Shown in pieces: positions 48,428-59,352 of a stretch of DNA of 64,000 nt. The notes beneath the pieces were generated by a model, which saw only the letters and a list, made by a program, of their open reading frames with translations, was not told the DNA's origin and ran no database searches. Position 1 is the stretch's first letter; the number at the start of each line of letters is the position of its first letter. The position numbers were made by a program, and so were the translations under genes. The stretch covers positions 67,099-131,098 of the forward strand of contig JAQTLR010000003.1 in the NCBI GenBank assembly GCA_028714815.1. Reading direction: 5' to 3'. This DNA comes from Candidatus Altimarinota bacterium. Its GTDB lineage: Bacteria; Patescibacteriota; Gracilibacteria; BD1-5; UBA2023.

Positions 48428-48461
48428 AAAAAAAATAATCCCTGTAGGGATTATTTTTTTT
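48428..48461. terminator. Bidirectional terminator
   Basis: AAAAAAAATAATCCCT-gt-AGGGATTATTTTTTTT, 16-bp arms, covering the stop of the convergent gene. Confidence 0.88.
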
Positions 48462-48684
48462 TGAGTCTTTCGAGGTAGAGATTGCTCGCTTTGATGGGAT
48501 CCATCCTGTCGGAAATGACAGTATCCATCACGATGACCGGTCAGGTTTTGCAGCTTCATTGGCAACCGCACTCTTCGATAACGGTTTTGTCCGAGGTATC
48601 GTATTTCGCTTTTTCTGCGAGGAGACGTTTGAGGATATAGGGAGAAAAACGGTTTGCGCAGGATTTTCCGGTACAGACTTTCAT
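48451..48684 (-). CDS. Thioredoxin-like [2Fe-2S] protein
   Basis: 77 aa, ATG 48684 to TAA, two UGA=Gly codons (GCQ-Gly-SCKT-Gly-PV). The four cluster Cys are in MKVCTGKSC and ECGCQGSC, the spacing of the NuoE-like (2Fe-2S) ferredoxin family (CxGxxC...CxGxC). Recoding restores the glycine that follows the third Cys set. Likely electron carrier; partner unknown. Confidence 0.8.
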
Positions 48685-48762
48685 GATCATAAAAATAGAT
48701 GAATTGATATATAAGATTACATTGAAATAAAAATCTTCTTCGATCGGATAGATTTTTTTAGA

Positions 48763-49218
48763 TTATACTTTCACTCCCCTCCAGACCCCATGGATATTGC
48801 AACTCAATCGAACTTCGTATTCGTCGGTTCCGGGATTTTCGAAAATGACGATATCCTCCTCCGGTTGGAGCTTGAGCTCGATAATCTCCCCATCTGTCTC
48901 GAAAAGTCCGATATATTCGATAAAATGGTTTTCCTCTATCTCGTGAGGATTATCCGTGGTTCCTATCTGGATGATGATACGATCCCCTTGCTCTTTATAG
49001 AAAGGAATATGGCTCGATTCCTGCTCGCTGATCCCTCCTATACGAGAGAGCTCTTGGATATTCACAGGGGTTTCTATGAAGCCATCCTTGGGTTCTCCGC
49101 AATGCGGGCATATCCAGGATTCGTCGAGATATTCGAAAGCGGTTCATGGTGATATATCCTCCTCTCAAAGGAAAGGATTATATATATAGGAACAAGCGGT
49201 GCAGGTGAATTTTTGCAT
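48763..49218 (-). CDS. Desulfoferrodoxin-like superoxide reductase with rubredoxin domain
   Basis: 151 aa, ATG 49218 to TAA, two UGA=Gly codons in the N-terminal domain. N-terminal rubredoxin-like module (FTCTACSYIYNP...WICPHCGEP). C-terminal superoxide reductase core with Fe ligands: His in SSHIPFY, NPHEIEENHFIEYI and CNIHG (Cys plus His). It reduces superoxide without making oxygen, a trait of anaerobes and microaerophiles. Confidence 0.87.
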
Positions 49219-49434
49219 AAAATCATAGGGATATTAGAGGGAGCTTCCGGTATGAAAATTGACTTTTTCTATTTTTTCTTATAGTACTACACAAGGAAAA
49301 GATTATTTTCCTTTCAAAATCTGATCAAAATTTTTTAGACATCTCTCTTGTAAAAAGAGTATTCCTATAAAAGAGTATAGGGAAAAACTTGTTTTATGCA
49401 ATGTTCTATTTTATCTATCAATCAATAATCGTTT

Positions 49435-50967
49435 ATGCAAAACATAGTGATAGGTGTCGTATTCGGCGCCATTGTTTCGGGTGTTCTCGTATATTTCCTC
49501 CTTGCTTTTTTTTCGAAGAAACAGGAATCGAATGATCAGGAACGCCTCAATAAACTCCTCCAATCCGGACAAGAGGAAGTAAAGACTCTCATAACGGAAG
49601 CGAAAAACCAGGCAGCGGAAGAGAGGAAGAGAATCGAGGAAGAGAAGATGGAAATCCGGGAAAAAACGAAGAAAGCGGAGGAAATCGAGGCGAAAATCAT
49701 CCAAAAAGAGGAGAGGATCGAGCAGAAACTCGAAGAAATCGATAAAAAACAGACCGGACTCCGAGAAAAAGAGGATGAGCTCGAGAAAACCCGGGCAGGT
49801 ATGGAACAGATAAAGAAGGAATTACAATGAAAGCTTTCGGAAATCGCAAAACTCAGTGTAGAGGAAGCGAAGGAACTTCTTCTGAAAAGAACCGAAGAGC
49901 TCTATGAAAAAGATATCCTTGCGGTCATCGAGAAGAAAAAAGTGGAGCTTCGTGTGAAGGAAAAAGAGCTTTCCCGTGAGATCCTCATCAAATCCATCCA
50001 GCAGTACTCCGGAGATGTCACTGCTGAGATGACCCAGACGCTCATCCATCTTGAAAATGACGATATAAAAGGGAAACTTATCGGAAAAGAAGGACGGAAT
50101 ATCATCGCGTTCGAACGGGCGACCGGAGTCTCTCTTATCATCGATGACAGTCCGGATACCGTATTCATCTCGAGTTTTGATCTCTTTAGACGATATATCG
50201 CCAAGAAATCTTTGGAGCAACTCATCGAAGACAAGCGTATCCAGCCAGCCCGTATCGAGGAGATCGTAGAACAGAACCAGCAAGATGCGGAGAAGGTCAT
50301 CTATGACCTCGGAGAGAAAGCATTGAACGAGATGGGGATCACCGGAATCCCGGACGAGATCATTCCACTTATCGGGAAACTCCGGTTCCGGACGAGTTAC
50401 GGACAGAATATCCTCATCCACTCCAAGGAGGTTGCGTATATCGCCGAGGCGATCGCCAAACAGATCGGAGCAGATTCGCAATTGGCCCTGAAAGGAGGAT
50501 TGCTCCATGATCTCGGAAAAGCGCTCGATCACGATATCGAGGGGACCCATCCGGAGATTGGAGGGAAGATCGCCCGGAAGTACGGACTTTCCGAGAATCT
50601 CATCAATATCATAGAAGGGCACCATGATGCAGTTCCGCAGATCTGCATCGAGACGAAGATCATTCAGATTGCGGATGCTATCAGTGCGGTACGTCCTGGT
50701 GCTCGCCGAATGAACGCGGAAGAATACATCAAGCGTATCCAGGAAATGGAGAATGTTGCTATGAGCTTCTCCGGTGTTTCCAAGGCTTACGCGCTTTCTG
50801 CCGGACGGGAAGTCCGGGTATTTGTCGATGCAGCAACGGTTTCCGATTACGAGGCAGAGCAACTCGCTCAGCAGATAGCTGGATCCATCGAAGCGAATCT
50901 CTCGTACCCGGGAGAAGTGAAAGTGAATCTGATTCGAGAGAAACGGGTGATAGAATACGCAAGATAA
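49435..50967 (+). CDS. rny: Ribonuclease Y
   Basis: 510 aa, ATG 49435 to TAA. UGA=Gly at 49828-49830 (KKELQ-Gly-KLSEIA) inside the coiled coil. N-terminal membrane anchor (VIGVVFGAIVSGVLVYFLLAF), long coiled coil, KH domain (GKLIGKEGRNIIAFERATGV) and HD domain (LLHDLGKALDHD). It initiates mRNA decay at the membrane. Lgt follows 32 bp downstream. Confidence 0.96.
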
Positions 50968-50999
50968 AAATATAGAATTTTATTTTTAAATACAAGATT

Positions 51000-51767
51000 A
51001 TGTACCCCCAAATAGAAATACTCGGTGTAACGATCTATACCTTCGGACTCGCTCTCTCTGTCTCGTTCATTCTTTTTTTCTTCATGCTGTATAGGCTCTC
51101 GGAAAAATTCGGGATCAATGCGAATTTTTTCCTCGGAAATGTTCTGTGGTTTTTTCTCTCCATGTTTTTTTTCTCCAGACTTTTCTATATCATCGCCGAA
51201 TGGCGTGATTTCCAGTTTCTCTGGAGCCAAGGGATATTGAAATTCCTTCTCATGTCCGATTACAACTTCTCTCTTATGGGAGGGATTCTCGGTTTCATGG
51301 TCGTGCTCCTTTTCCAACTCAAACGGTTCAAGATATCTTCCAGGAAGTATATCGATGCTATTGTCCTTTCTTTCCTTTTCGCATCCATCATCGGGTTCAT
51401 CGGAGCGTTCTTCGGAGGACAGATATACGGGCGACCTACGGATTCTTTCATGGGAATAGCCGCAACCAGCGATGCGAGTAATACTCCGTACACCTCTCCG
51501 ATGTTTCCGCTCGCGCTCCTCTATTCTTTTGTCTCATTCATCCTTTTCTTTTGTCTCTATCTGGTCCGTAAGTTTACGAAGATCGAGGGGCTGGTCGGGT
51601 ATGTGGGAATCCTCCTTTTCTCCATCATCCTTTTCAGTGCCGAGTTCTATAGTGGGGGGACCGATATATTCCGAGCGTATGTTTTCTTCAATCTGAACCA
51701 GATCGGAGCGTCGCTTCTTTTTGCTCTCGGGGCGCACGGGCTCTATAAGATATACAAAGAGGTATAA
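51000..51767 (+). CDS. lgt: Prolipoprotein diacylglyceryl transferase
   Basis: 255 aa, ATG 51000 to TAA, no UGA. Multi-helix membrane protein with motif MGGILGFMVVLLFQL (Lgt GG-x-G area), FFGGQIYGRPTD and SRLFYIIAEW. Lgt transfers a diacylglyceryl group to the Cys of lipoprotein precursors. Ends 11 bp before comEC. Confidence 0.87.
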   Translation: MYPQIEILGVTIYTFGLALSVSFILFFFMLYRLSEKFGINANFFLGNVLWFFLSMFFFSRLFYIIAEWRDFQFLWSQGILKFLLMSDYNFSLMGGILGFMVVLLFQLKRFKISSRKYIDAIVLSFLFASIIGFIGAFFGGQIYGRPTDSFMGIAATSDASNTPYTSPMFPLALLYSFVSFILFFCLYLVRKFTKIEGLVGYVGILLFSIILFSAEFYSGGTDIFRAYVFFNLNQIGASLLFALGAHGLYKIYKEV

Positions 51768-51778
51768 ACTTTTCCCCA

Positions 51779-53272
51779 ATGGTTAAAAATCTCCGTATCC
51801 ACGACCAGATCCTCTTTTTTCTCGGATCAACCGGCGTTGTATCGGGGATTTTTCTGACCAATATATTTCGGGAAAATACTCTTTTCCTTCTCCTTTTTGT
51901 CTGAATATTGTCTATTCAGATAGTATTCTTTTTCCGGACATTTTTCGTATATATCCTGGTATTCATCGTTTTTTCCTATCTTGGCGGGTATCTGAGTCTG
52001 GAGAGGTTGCATGAAATCGACAGGATAACGGGATCTTTCCAAAAAGAGACCGTGTTTTTCACAGAGGATATCGCCATCCGGGGAACCCTCCGGGAGAAGG
52101 TCTCCGAAAGCGATAAGAATGCCCGATACATCCTCCGTGATATCACCCTCGGGACACAGAGGCTTCCGGAAAAAGCCGGAATTCTCGTGAGTTTTCCGGA
52201 TAGCCGGCACAAGAGCATCGATGATATCCTCTCGTTCACCGGAAAACTTTCGCTCCCGACGAGCAATGAGGTTTTCGATTACCGCACCTACCTGCTCCTC
52301 AGTGACGTATATGCGACCGCTTCCGTGGCTTTCCCTGATAAGACGGGAACGAATCCTTCCAGTGCTCTGAGTGTTGTTATCCGGGAGATCCGGGAGAAAC
52401 TCCTTCATGTCATAGAGGATATCTATCCGGGAGAGAGTGCGAAGCTCTTGGAAGGGATCCTGATCGGCGAGCGGGCGAATCTGTCGAGCGAAACGAAAAA
52501 GAGCTTCAATAATTCCGGACTCACGCACATCATCGCGGTGAGTGGGTTCAATATCACGATCATCCTCATATTTCTCTCGTTCCTCTTCCGTTCATTTCCT
52601 ATCTGGATCCGATTGTTTTTGGCACTCGTCTGTGTAGGGTTCTTCACTCTCCTGGTCGGTCCGCAGGTATCGGTCCTCCGGGCGAGCGTATTCGGGCTTA
52701 TCGCTTATACCATTCTCTTGTCCGGAAGGAGAATGCGGGCATTTTCTCTCCTCCTTGCTGTCGCGGTCGGATTTACCGTGCTCGACCCTCTTATTCTGAA
52801 TTATGATGTGAGCTTCCATCTCTCCTTCCTCGCGGTGTTCGGACTCCTGTTCTTCGGGGATTTTTTCACCCGGATATTCTCCTTTCTTCCGAAATGGTTC
52901 GGGCTCCGGGAAGCGCTTACTATGTGCCTTGCCGCGATGGTGTTCACTCTCCCGATCATTATGGTGAATTTCGGGCAGGTTTCCCTCATCTCTCCGCTCG
53001 CCAACATCGCCATCGTCCCGATCATCCCGCTCGTCATGCTCGGGGGATTCTTGAGTATGGTCACCACTTTCTTCTCCTCATATCTTGGTATACTGATCGG
53101 CTTTCCGACCTGGCTCGGACTCTCTTATATCCTCCAAGCGACCGCGTGGTTCGGTGGACTCCCCTTTGCCACCATCCCTGTCGATCTTGGCGAGTATGTC
53201 GGAGTTTTTGAAATCGCGTATTTTCTGGTGGTAGGATTTCTAGTGGTGTATTTGAGGGGGGAGGAAGAGTAA
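51779..53272 (+). CDS. comEC: ComEC/Rec2 family competence channel
   Basis: 497 aa, ATG 51779 to TAA. UGA=Gly at 51902-51904 (LLFV-Gly-ILSIQ). N-terminal membrane helices, OB-like soluble segment (RGTLREKVSESDKNARYIL), then the Competence domain (LLEGILIGERANLS, THIIAVSGFNITII). The C-terminal metallo-hydrolase domain of full ComEC is absent, as in many bacteria. Transports single-stranded DNA in natural transformation. Confidence 0.93.
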
Positions 53273-53281
53273 GGATTTTAA

Positions 53282-53761
53282 TTATCCTTGGAGTTTCCCC
53301 TTTTCTTCTGATAGATAATTCTCCTTGGAAACAATCCGCTTTCCAGTCTCTACTTCGAGCTTCTTTCGAGCATCGCCAGCGATTTTCCCTCACTTTTTGC
53401 TCGCAACCTCCGGATCATCAATTTCCTGTATCCGTTCATATCCTATTTTCGCAAGCCATCTCTTGAAAGGCTCGGCCTTGGGTGATGGGATAGACTGGAT
53501 AATACGGAGAATCCCCTCAGTATCGGCACAATTGACTTTCTGTTTTCATCATCGAGTCGGTACCGAAAGGGGGGTGGCAATTTGCCCCCACCCATCAGAA
53601 AGAAAAAGATCGCGACGACGCATATCCTTGATATATCATGCTGGATCCACTGAATTCGTAAGAGCAGCGATAACATCAATGATACAGAAGAACCACCGTT
53701 CATCGTGCCAGATCCTGCGAATCTCTTTTTGTTGGAAAAGTGCTATCGCGTTTGTTTTCAT
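53282..53761 (-). CDS. BRO-N domain protein (phage antirepressor-like)
   Basis: 159 aa, ATG 53761 to TAA, with four UGA=Gly codons, including a tandem pair (PTR-Gly-Gly-KQKVN). Motifs: IRRIWHDERWFFCIIDVIAAL, NSVDPAGYIKDM, RDLFLSDGWGQIATPL, KPKAEPFKRWLAK-type block (PSPKAEPFKRWLAKIGYERIQEI). BRO-N proteins occur in phages and mobile elements. Convergent with comEC, 9 bp apart. Confidence 0.85.
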
Positions 53762-53772
53762 AGATTTAGTAG

Positions 53773-54033
53773 TTACGGATTACAGATACAAGTTTCCCTC
53801 TCACTCACGATTGGTTTGCTGACCTCAGCAAAGTGATCGGAAGCTCTATTTCATGCGGTTTTGCATGAATCGATAGCTTTTCAGACAACGTTCTCGAAAT
53901 TCCGCCATTGTTTATATCAGAGCACTGGCGCGAGTTCACGAGCCGACCAATATTCTTGTCTGTGTTCATTGGTGTGTTTGATGGATTCGAAGATGGATGG
54001 AGGCATAGATAATGGATTACAAGTAATTTTCAT
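53773..54033 (-). pseudogene. DinD-like fragment (truncated)
   Basis: 86 codons from ATG 54033 to TAA; an ATG at 54006 is also possible. Three UGA=Gly codons. SIFESIKHTNEHRQEYWSARELAPVLGYKQW and ASDHFAEVSKPIVS match the start of DNA-damage-inducible protein D, whose usual length is about 270 aa. The C-terminal two thirds are missing. It ends 11 bp before the BRO-N gene. Could still be expressed as a short protein. Confidence 0.7.
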
Positions 54034-54152
54034 TCATTATACAGAAAAAGAAAGAATAGCAAAACTATTTACGTGAATTGTTATTTTTTGTAAAAGATTG
54101 ATAGAAAATAATTTTCTTTTGATTTCCTCCTATTTTCCCATATAGTATTCAG

Positions 54153-54309
54153 GCTTACAACCGAGGTTTTCAGAAAATTTTTCTGTGAATATTTTATATC
54201 CAAGTCGGGTGATTTTATCACCGCCCGTTTTGTCGTAAGATATTCACGGAAATCTCGTTGTAAGCAAACTTGACCAGGTCGATAGAGTCACCCGTTTTTG
54301 TTTGCTTAC
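54153..54309 (+). other. Nested, mutually exclusive hairpins upstream of the type III system
   Basis: GCTTACAAC (54153-54161) pairs with GTTGTAAGC (54257-54265), flanking an inner rod (CTGTGAATAT / ATATTCACGG, and GGGTGAT / ATCACC). The 3-prime arm also overlaps GTAAGCAAAC (54260-54269), which pairs with GTTTGCTTAC (54300-54309). TCACC-type modules recur. Only one pairing can form at once, which resembles an attenuator. 54034-54359 holds nothing else. Confidence 0.5.
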
Positions 54310-54359
54310 ACGCCTAATCTTGAAAATTTCGGGAATCTATCTATTGATTCCCCTTTTTT

Positions 54360-56234
54360 ATGTCCGAAACCAAAATCGCAGACTCGACGTATGAGATACA
54401 ATCCCATACTGTCGCCGAGATGAAAGATCTCCTCATCGAGATGAAAGGAAAAAACGAAGATAAAAAGTGGCAGGAAAAAGCTCAGGAACTCGAAAAAGAA
54501 CTCAAATCGCTCAAAAAGAACAAAAACTACGGACTTTTCTGGAAAGAAAAACCGGAGGAGTTTGAGAAGAAAACCAAAGATTCTTTCCCGGTATTGGAAG
54601 AACTTTCCGAACTTGCCATCAAGCAAGATGAAACTCCCTCGAATATCATAATCGAGGGCGACAACTATCACACACTCTCCGTTCTTTCCTATACGCATAG
54701 CGGACAAGTGGATGTAATCTATATAGACCCGCCCTATAATAAATGAAATGAAGATTTTATCTATAATGACCGATACGTCGACAAGGAGGATGATTTTCGC
54801 CACTCGAAATGGCTCTCTTTTATGGAGAAGCGACTTAGACTCGCTCGAAACCTCCTCAATGATACATGAGTAATATTTATCTCAATAGATGATAATGAAC
54901 AAGCACAATTGAAGTTATTATGCGATGAGATTTTTGGTGAAGAAAATTTTATAGGGAATTTTAGTGTTGAAAATAATCCAAAAGGACGAAAAAATTCAAA
55001 GTTTATATCTATTAGTAATGAATATTGTTTGGTTTTTGCAAAAGATACGAACGAAGCAGAATTTGAAAATGTTATTCCAAAAGATGCAAGCGATATGGTA
55101 GAAGATGAAAATGGGGATTATATAAGAAGTAGTGGAAAAAGGGTATTGGTATGAGAAAATTTTCTTAACTCTCCAATTAATGAATTTTCTTCAGATAAAC
55201 ACTACTCTGTATATTACAATCAAGATAAAAATGATATTATTACAACCAAAGAGCATTCATTAAATGAAGTAGATAAGAACTTAATTTTCTCTGGTTATAA
55301 TAGATACATAACATTTAGAGATAATTACTTTGTTGAAAATACATATAGCGAAAAAAAGTTCTTGGAGCTATTTAAAGATGGTCGATTAAGTATCAGAAGT
55401 GATAAAATCTATGAGAAACATTTTAGCAATCTTATTCAGATTAAGAGTATGCTAACGAATAAAAAATATGAAGCAATAGTAGATAATTCCCCCACTACAT
55501 TTGAGCTTGATATTAAAACCACCTCAGCAAAGAATAATTTATTTAATTTATTTTGAGAAAATATATTTGATTACCCAAAGAATGTAAGCTTTATCAAGAT
55601 CTTATTAAAACTAAATGTTTTATCTAAACATAACTCTCTAATTCTCGACTTCTTCGCTGGATCTGGTACTACCGGACATGCAGTACTCGAACTCAACAAA
55701 GAGGATGGTGGAAATAGGAAATTCATTCTCTGTTCCAATCGCGAGAGTACGAACGAATTTCCTGACCGGAACATTTGTCGCGATATCACTTATGAACGCG
55801 TGAAACGAGTGGCGACGGGGTATACGAACATGAAAGGAGAGCAAGTGGAATGACTCGGTGGGAATATCCGCTATCTTCGGACCGATTTCATCCCGAAACA
55901 CAAGGGAACGGACAACATCCGGAATCGTATGGTGGAGCGGTGCAGCGAGATGCTCTGTCTCCGCGAGAATGTCTGGGAGCCGATGAAAAATCTCAATACT
56001 CCGGAAATGCGATTTTACAAGCGAGGAGACAAATACCTTGCCATTCTCTTCGGACTCTTCCGATTCGAGGAATTCTGCCAAGTGCTCCGGACATTCGACA
56101 ACCCCGTCGCTATCTACGTGTTTTCTCGCGGTCAGATGACGCGGGACGATTTTGAGGGAATGATCGTTCCATACATGGTTGAAGAAATACCCGATCCGAT
56201 ACTCGCAGTATACAAAACGATTTTCTGACTCTAA
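54360..56234 (+). CDS. mod: Type III restriction-modification methyltransferase (Mod)
   Basis: 624 aa, ATG 54360 to TAA. Six UGA=Gly codons, including the Gly of IDPPYNKGN (UGA 54744-54746). Catalytic motif DPPYN comes before the SAM-binding FAGSGTTGHAV, the beta-class order of N6-adenine methyltransferases. The centre (about 54880-55650) is much more AT-rich than both ends, which fits a swapped target-recognition domain. It works with the Res subunit directly downstream. Confidence 0.92.
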
Positions 56235-56251
56235 TATCTCACTTTTCTTTT

Positions 56252-58498
56252 ATGAAAGTTGCACTCAAGCCCTACCAGACGGAAACGGTGGAAAAACTCG
56301 TCTGACTCACGGAAACCCTTCTCTCTATCTGAGGAGAACAGGAAATCGTCTTCAAGGCTCCAACTGGGAGTGGAAAAACAGTTATGATGACCGCATTTCT
56401 GGAACGCTTGCGGGAGGAAGAGCTCGGGGATTTCGCTTTCGTTTGGGTGAGTGTAAATAATCTCCATATGCAGAGCAAGAAGAGCTTGGAGCGAAATTTC
56501 TCTGAGTGACATTTTCGGCTCTATGAGCTCGCGGATGTTCGCGATAAACTCCGAAAAAATGACATTCTCTTTTTTAACTGGCAGAGTGTCACGAAAAAAG
56601 CACGAGTGGCAAATGCTGATAAAGATCGGGAATCCGGAGACTATACCAATATCTTCATGCGGGAAAATGAATCCGATAGGAATCTCCCGATTTTCATCAC
56701 CAATACTCTGGAAGAAGGACGGAAAATCATCCTCATCATCGACGAGAGCCAACTTTATTTGAGTGATGAAACAGAACGATTAATCGCGAGCGTTATCAAA
56801 CCTGCACTACGGATAGAAGTTTCGGCAACTCCGAAGAAGAATGCTCAGATAAAAGTGGAACTCAAGGATCCCATCGATGCGGAGATGATCAAAAAAGATG
56901 TAGTGATCAATGAGGGTTTCGGAGAACTAAATCTCCTTTCTTCGACGGGAGACGAGATAGTTATAGAGCAGGGTCTTGCGAAACGAGCTGAGCTTGTAGA
57001 AGCCTACAGAAGCGAGGGGATTGCTATAAATCCGCTCGTGCTCATCCAGATACCGGGAGAAAATGCGAAAACGAATGCATTGGAGGAAAGAGAGATAGAG
57101 AAGGTGGAGCGGATTCTTCGTGAAAAGTATGGAATAACCCGTGAGAATAAACGCCTCGCCGTCTGGCTTTCCGAGGATAAAACTACGGATGTCCTCGAGT
57201 ATATTCAAGCGTTCGACAGTCCGGTGGACGTACTCATATTTAAGCAAGCTATTGCGACGGGGTGGGATTGTCCGCGAGCTTCCATACTCCTTATGTTCCG
57301 TGAGATAAAATCCATCACTTTCGAGATACAGACAGTCGGTCGTATTATGCGGATGCCAGAGCTTCGGCACTACTCAAACGAAGTACTGAATCGAGGGTAT
57401 GTGTACACGAATTTTGGAGAGATCAATATAGAACGGTGAGAAGCGAAAGAGTATATAAAAGCCCATTTTGCGGACCGAAAAACTCAATTCAAAAATATCA
57501 CTCTCCCAAACAGTGTGTACCGAAAAAGAATTGATCAAAACGATCTTTCCCCAAAAGAGGTGTACCGCCAGACATTTTATGATGCCATCCTTAGAGAAAT
57601 TGGAGGAACAAGAGAAGAGATGGTACATTCTCTCAAAGAGAAGCTCCTCGAGAGGGGTGTACGATTCGATAAACAATTCAAAGTGGAGATTCTTCTAGAA
57701 AAAACCATTATCGGAGCGGACGAGTGGGATGGGATGATACAAAAAGGGCAAACAAAAGTGAATGAAGATATTCTCCAGGGGTGTTTTGACCGTTACATAA
57801 AGAAACTTGTCTCAGGGTACAACAAATCCCGTTCTTGGGAAACATTGGTCGATGCGCTCTATGCGGCATTCTATAACTTCTTCTGAATTATGGAAGCAGG
57901 AGAGATTCAGAAAATCGTTTTGACAAATACCGATATTTTCGACTACATCATCCAAAAAAGTTTTGAAGCATTTGAAGCGAAAAGAGTTGCGAACATCGAG
58001 GCGAAAGAAGACCGGAAAGTCTATGATTTCCATATCCCGGAATACGATTCCTATTCTGATAAATATGAGATTCGTCCATATGAAAAATGTGTGATGAATC
58101 CGTGCTATTTTCGCGATGAGTCGAAAGGAGAGACACGATTCGCAACGGAATATCTTGAAAAGAACCCCGAAATAGAATGGTGGTATAAAAATGGAGTGTC
58201 CAAGGTAACATATTTCGGTATAGAATACGATTATGAATGACGGAAACGGGTATTTTACCCGGATTTCATTGTGCAATTCAAAAACGGAAAGATCGGAATA
58301 TACGATCCAAAGGATGGAAATACCGCGAGCAGTCTCGAGACTCGATTCAAAGCCGAAGCACTTCAGAGGTACATTTCTGAAAACAAGAAATTGAATCTAT
58401 TGGGTGGGATTGTAATCCATCAAGGACAAGGATTTCTCCTGAATTCAAATGAGGAATACAGCTTGACAGAGTCTCTGAGCGGATGGATAAAACTTTAA
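56252..58498 (+). CDS. res: Type III restriction endonuclease subunit (Res)
   Basis: 748 aa, ATG 56252 to TAA, 17 bp after mod. Six UGA=Gly codons. Helicase core: APTGSGKTVMMT (Walker A), IIDESQLYLSD (Walker B variant DESQ), SATPKK, and QTVGRIMRMPE (motif VI-like). C-terminal PD-(D/E)xK-type nuclease (FYPDFIVQFKNGKIGIYDPK). Res cleaves DNA between unmethylated sites after translocation. Its stop overlaps the opposite gene by 4 bp. Confidence 0.92.
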
Positions 58499-59208
58499 AT
58501 CCCCTCCAGCTTCAACTCTTTCAACTTCTTCTCCACTTCTTTCAATATAAACTCCGTATAGAGCGAGGCTTTATCTCCGGAGATATGGACATTGACCCGG
58601 AGGAGAAAGAAAATGAGAACTCAGGAGAGGAGTTTCACGACGTCATTTTTCTCTTTGGAACCGAGAATATAGAGGAACCGTTCGGTCATGATTACGGAAG
58701 GATCGAAACTCACGACCGTGAATATATCCTCGACCCACTCGTTGATGCGTTTCCGGATGGCGGGATCGATGGTCTGGTCGTCGAACTCCACCGGACTCGC
58801 GAATGGCGTGACGGCGAAAGTTCTATGGGGGTACTTTTTATCTGAAGACGAAGGGTTCGTAAGAGCGAGACTATTGGTATCGGATATGTAGTGGTCCCGG
58901 ATGATGTCCGAGGCACGCTGGTGCACGAGGGAAAAGGCTCCGATGATGATATGGGAAGGGATTCCCGCCTCGAAAAGAGGGAAGATATACGGGATGAGTA
59001 CGTCGTACTTTTCCGATACGATAATCTCCCGGAGACACTCATGGAGATAGTCGTTGTCGCGTTTCGCCTTTCCTTCATCTTTCTGGGTCCGTTTGATTCC
59101 CGCGAGGGATTTCGCGGCTTTCGCTTTGGAGGCTTCGGATTGTTGTTCCGCTCCTCATTCAGAGCCACCTTCGTCACCTTCGAGATTATCAAGACCATCG
59201 AGTCACAT
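58495..59208 (-). CDS. Hypothetical protein next to the restriction system
   Basis: 237 aa, ATG 59208 to TAA. UGA is the second codon (M-Gly-LDGLDNL); two more UGA occur. A low-complexity acidic/Gly start, a Lys/Ala-rich helix (SEASKAKAAKSLAGIKRTQKD), then a globular region (YLHECLREIIVSEKYDVLIP, IIGAFSLVHQRASDI). No family recognised. The stop codon overlaps res (58495-58498). Confidence 0.6.
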
Positions 59209-59352
59209 ATTGGAAAATATTAATTAAGGAGTTATTCAGATTTCTCTTCGCTTATAGGATATTCATTTCTTGTCCATATAAAGCCAGGCATATACTGAAT
59301 TTTTCCAAGGCTATATGAACTTTGAAATAAAAATCCTATTCGCTTCGAAGAT

